Source of the DNA: Anabaena azotica FACHB-119 | GTDB lineage: Bacteria > Cyanobacteriota > Cyanobacteriia > Cyanobacteriales > Nostocaceae | Length of the DNA: 64,000 bases | Direction: 5' to 3' | Assembly (NCBI RefSeq): GCF_014697625.1 | Contig: NZ_JACJSG010000018.1 | Location: 62,001-126,000 of the forward strand | In this document: positions 61,128 through 64,000 of the stretch, piece by piece | Numbering within the stretch: position 1 is the stretch's first letter | Layout of the letters: each line of letters opens with the position of its first letter | Notes under the pieces: generated by a model | What the model was told of the DNA's origin: nothing | The model's database searches: none | What the model saw: only the letters and a program-made list of their open reading frames with translations | Made by a program: the position numbers and the translations under genes

Positions 61128-63500
61128 ATGTGTATGGAAAAAATTACTAAGCCTAGACTTGTATTCTTTCAGTGCAAGTATGATGTTCAACTACCCCAGT
61201 TTTTGAGATTGCATAAGAAACAGCAAGTTAAATGCTTATCAGAATTTTTTGAGGTTATTGAGATTAGCGAAGATTGTGATTATGAGCAAATTTGTGACAA
61301 ATATCAGCCAGAAATAACACTTTTTGAAAACTGCGGAAATAATATAAGCTACCATAGGTTAACAATAAAAAACACCCATGTTTATCCAAATATACCTAAG
61401 ATAGGATTACATAATGCAGACCCTTGGTGTAGTAGCCGTGCGGCTTTCATCTCTGATATGGAGCATTGGGGTATAGAAACTTTTTTCTCCATTTGCACAA
61501 CGACATCTGAGCATACACCAGGAATAGCCGATAATTTATTCGTTTGGCCTAATTTCGTCGATACAGCTACTTATAGAGATTATGGCATGACAAAAATAAT
61601 TCCAGTACTGTTTAATGGTGCTAACCATGCTCTATATCCTTGGCGGCAAAAAGTTCAAAAAAAGATTTCTCAACACTATCCATCACTTATTTGTCCACAT
61701 TTTGGATACCAGGGAAACTCAACATCACGAATGATATATGGTGAACAATATGCTCGCACAATCAATGCTTCTTGGTTTGTACCTGCCTGTGGCACAGTAG
61801 CTAAGGAAGTTGTTCGCAAACATTTTGAGATACCAGGTAGCAAAGCTTGTTTAATTACGGAACAATCTCCCAGTCTTGAAGCAGCAGGTTTCATCGATAT
61901 GCAAAATTGCGTTTTTGCTAATGAACAAGATGTATTAGACAAGCTTGACTATCTATTTCAACACCAAGAGGAACTTGAAAGTATTATTAATGCTGGTTAT
62001 CAGCTAGTTCACACTCGACATACATTAAAACAACGAGATCAAATTTTTCAGTGGTATAACCTATATAAAAATCTTAAACCTCACCAAAAGATTATTCAAA
62101 CAAACCCGTTTGAAACAATGACTGTTGTAGACAAATCATTGGCAACTAGCAGTTCTCATATTATCTGTAACGGACTAAACATAGTTCTTCTTCGTCAGGC
62201 AAATGAAAAACTATGGTCTGGTAGATATGACGAAGCAGAGATATTGTATTTTAAATGTCTCAATTATATAGCTATCATGCCTGAACCTCAATTAGGATTA
62301 GCTATTTGCAACCTTTACAAAGGAAATCCACAAAAAGCACTGGATGGGATTTTACCCATGATTCAAATTACCATTGAGACTTATCAAGCTTCTGATCCCG
62401 ATCCAGTAGAGTGGGCTTATTTTATAATTTCGCTTCTTTGTTTAGGAAAATTAGATGAAGCAACAAAAAGGAGTCAGCAATTTCCGTCACTTAATCATAC
62501 TGAACTTAATCGTACTCGTTGGCTCATTAATATTTTAAACAATCAAAAATTTCCATATCCTTTACCATCCAGTAATCAATTAAAATGCAGAGCTAGTATT
62601 CATCAATTACCGAATCGAGATTTAAATGACTGGCTGAATAATATTTATATTATATTTAAATCATCTCAGCAGTTAAAACTTGCGGAAAATTTGAGGAGAA
62701 TCATCAATTTAGAACATCAGGAATTAACAGGGGAACAAAATAATTACGTTGGCTACACAATAACCAACAGCATATTTATATCAGACATCAAAAGTAAGCT
62801 ATTACAAAAAATATGGGATTTATTAGGAATCAAGAGTACTTTAGACCCTATTAATTTTATATTGAGAAATATATTGAAAAAGCGGTTGGGGAATTTATTA
62901 CGTAGTTTAGAATGTAAATTTGGTTATTTTTTACCTTACCATTTATCAGAGAAAAGAAAGGATGAGTTTTACCATGCTGTTCAATGCCTAACACAGTCAG
63001 AAGATATTAAAACAGCACTAGTTATTGGAGCATCTGCTGGAGCAGGAAGCACTGAAGCATTTTTAACAGGTATTCAACAAAATCCCCATAAGCCAATCGC
63101 ATTTTGCATCAACATTTCCCTGCCTCGCTTCATAAAACTACAAAAGAAATATGCTGATAATTCTCTTGTCAATTGTTATACAATTTCATCTGGAAAATTT
63201 GATAATTTCATAAAAAAAATTAAGGAAGAAAACAAAATACCCTTTTTTGATGCCATTCTAATTGATGAGTCTGAGCTAAATTTTAAAATAGACCTTAAGA
63301 ATGAATTGAATACATCAAAGATTGTTATTTTTGAGGATATAAATATATCTTCAAACTATAGTAATTATGGTAATTTACTGGCAGATGAAAATTACATTAT
63401 AGAGGCTGAAAATCTTAGTTTACGTAATGGTTACTCTATCTTCAAAAAAATGGAAACTGCTAATATTAATTTTGATTTTGCATCTACTAGCTTCATCTAA
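61128..63500 (+). CDS. Multi-domain protein with glycosyltransferase-like N-terminus
   Basis: A 790-aa protein of three parts. Residues 1-330 resemble CgeB-like glycosyltransferases (PKIGLHNADPWCSSRAAFIS, LFNGANHALYPWRQ, then GSKACLITEQSPSLEAAGF). Residues 350-480 contain TPR-like helices (LWSGRYDEAEILYFKCLNYI). The last 190 residues begin ALVIGASAGAGSTEAFL, which looks like a Rossmann-fold methyltransferase or hydroxylase-type domain, although the glycine motif is imperfect. It is the last gene of the cluster and AT-rich. An ATG at 61134 is an alternative start. Function is not certain. Confidence 0.6.
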   Translation: MCMEKITKPRLVFFQCKYDVQLPQFLRLHKKQQVKCLSEFFEVIEISEDCDYEQICDKYQPEITLFENCGNNISYHRLTIKNTHVYPNIPKIGLHNADPWCSSRAAFISDMEHWGIETFFSICTTTSEHTPGIADNLFVWPNFVDTATYRDYGMTKIIPVLFNGANHALYPWRQKVQKKISQHYPSLICPHFGYQGNSTSRMIYGEQYARTINASWFVPACGTVAKEVVRKHFEIPGSKACLITEQSPSLEAAGFIDMQNCVFANEQDVLDKLDYLFQHQEELESIINAGYQLVHTRHTLKQRDQIFQWYNLYKNLKPHQKIIQTNPFETMTVVDKSLATSSSHIICNGLNIVLLRQANEKLWSGRYDEAEILYFKCLNYIAIMPEPQLGLAICNLYKGNPQKALDGILPMIQITIETYQASDPDPVEWAYFIISLLCLGKLDEATKRSQQFPSLNHTELNRTRWLINILNNQKFPYPLPSSNQLKCRASIHQLPNRDLNDWLNNIYIIFKSSQQLKLAENLRRIINLEHQELTGEQNNYVGYTITNSIFISDIKSKLLQKIWDLLGIKSTLDPINFILRNILKKRLGNLLRSLECKFGYFLPYHLSEKRKDEFYHAVQCLTQSEDIKTALVIGASAGAGSTEAFLTGIQQNPHKPIAFCINISLPRFIKLQKKYADNSLVNCYTISSGKFDNFIKKIKEENKIPFFDAILIDESELNFKIDLKNELNTSKIVIFEDINISSNYSNYGNLLADENYIIEAENLSLRNGYSIFKKMETANINFDFASTSFI

Positions 63501-64000
63501 TAATGTAAATATATTCCATGCTATCTGTGTTAATCGCGCCTACATATTTTAGGAAATTTAAGTTAACGAATTACAATTTAAATTGATATGTGAGACTAGT
63601 GGCGTGGCAAAAATGTGGCGATAGATTTGGAGAAATTGAACGCAGATAAACGAGGCAGTGCGTTGGGCGGCTCTGCCGACTTAAAGCAACTGCCGTGCAG
63701 ATAAACGCAGATGAATAAGATGTTAGATTATCGGCTAATGCACAAGTTTAGCCTTGCTACTGGCTTGTCTAGACTAAAATGTGGCATTAGATTGGGAAAA
63801 AATCGAACGCAGATGAACGCAGATGAACGCAGATGAACAAGATGATAGATTTTTCGCTAATGCACAAGTTTAAGCTTGCCACGCTACTACGCTATTATGT
63901 TATACCATTTCACCAAAAATATGATACAGATGTAAATTCCCAAACCTATGCCACGTCTCACTTTCTTAATTTTGAATTTTGAATTGGTATTACTCCTTTT
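63501..64000. repeat. Repeat-filled right end of the window
   Basis: Two related copies of an approximately 110-150-bp unit lie at about 63612-63764 and 63778-63886; each has ATGTGGC(G)ATTAGATT, AACGCAGAT repeats and GCTAATGCACAAGTTTA. The second has three 10-base GAACGCAGAT units at 63805-63838. At 63898-63993 GTTATACCATTTC and GAATTGGTATTAC are inverted, matching the ends of the MITE at 38617-38726. No gene is visible. Confidence 0.65.

Overview
The window comes from a filamentous, probably heterocyst-forming cyanobacterium of the Nostoc/Anabaena type. Evidence: many GCGATCGC (HIP1) octamers inside genes; heptanucleotide short tandem repeats (TTGACAG, ACTGATA, TTTTGAC and similar) in the gaps; a phytochrome/cyanobacteriochrome kinase of the All2699/AphC type; a minCDE cluster; and many dispersed palindromic elements. 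No tRNA, rRNA or CRISPR array was seen.

Layout. 0-8 kb: a Crp-type regulator, a large coiled-coil/actin-like ATPase with a proline-rich repeat linker, a degenerate metallo-beta-lactamase-fold protein and an Rpn/DUF2887-like nuclease. 8.5-12.2 kb: an operon for a MacAB/DevBCA-type exporter (adaptor, permease, ATPase). 13.5-16.2 kb: a Wzx-like flippase and a polysaccharide pyruvyl transferase. 16.6-22 kb: a TPR protein, a single-domain response regulator, a GyrA-family topoisomerase subunit and an orphan MacB-type ATPase. 23-35 kb: lipoxygenase, ArsA/Get3-like ATPase with an Hsp20-like tail, the photoreceptor kinase, a CocE/NonD hydrolase, a DUF1186-like protein and a divergent phosphoketolase-family enzyme.

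35.4-41.2 kb is an AT-rich accessory (defence) island. Its core is a compact four-gene operon: QueC-like enzyme (Cap9), TGT-like enzyme (Cap10), CD-NTase and a two-helix SLATT membrane protein. This gene set is that of a type IV CBASS anti-phage system. In this type, 7-deazaguanine enzymes act on the N-terminus of the cyclase, and the cyclase here begins Met-Gly-Gly-Ser. Toxin-antitoxin modules follow: a broken PIN pair, parDE, and a RHH/PIN pair flanked by 136-bp direct repeats derived from the parE end.

41.5-46 kb: minC-minD-minE, a four-carbon acid sugar kinase-family protein and a two-helix membrane protein. 46-49.2 kb: a lipoprotein with one CxxCH site, a RecQ-type helicase relic with an internal deletion, and a 112-bp MITE with terminal inverted repeats and an exact 10-bp target duplication. 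49.2-50.8 kb: a CobA-HemD fusion. 50.8-63.5 kb: surface polysaccharide genes (methyltransferase, WecG/TagA transferase, Wzc-like protein, WbpB-like dehydrogenase, two DegT aminotransferases, two glycosyltransferase-like proteins). Two gene-start relics there record past rearrangement.

Limits: all family assignments come from reading motifs by eye; no database search or alignment program was run.
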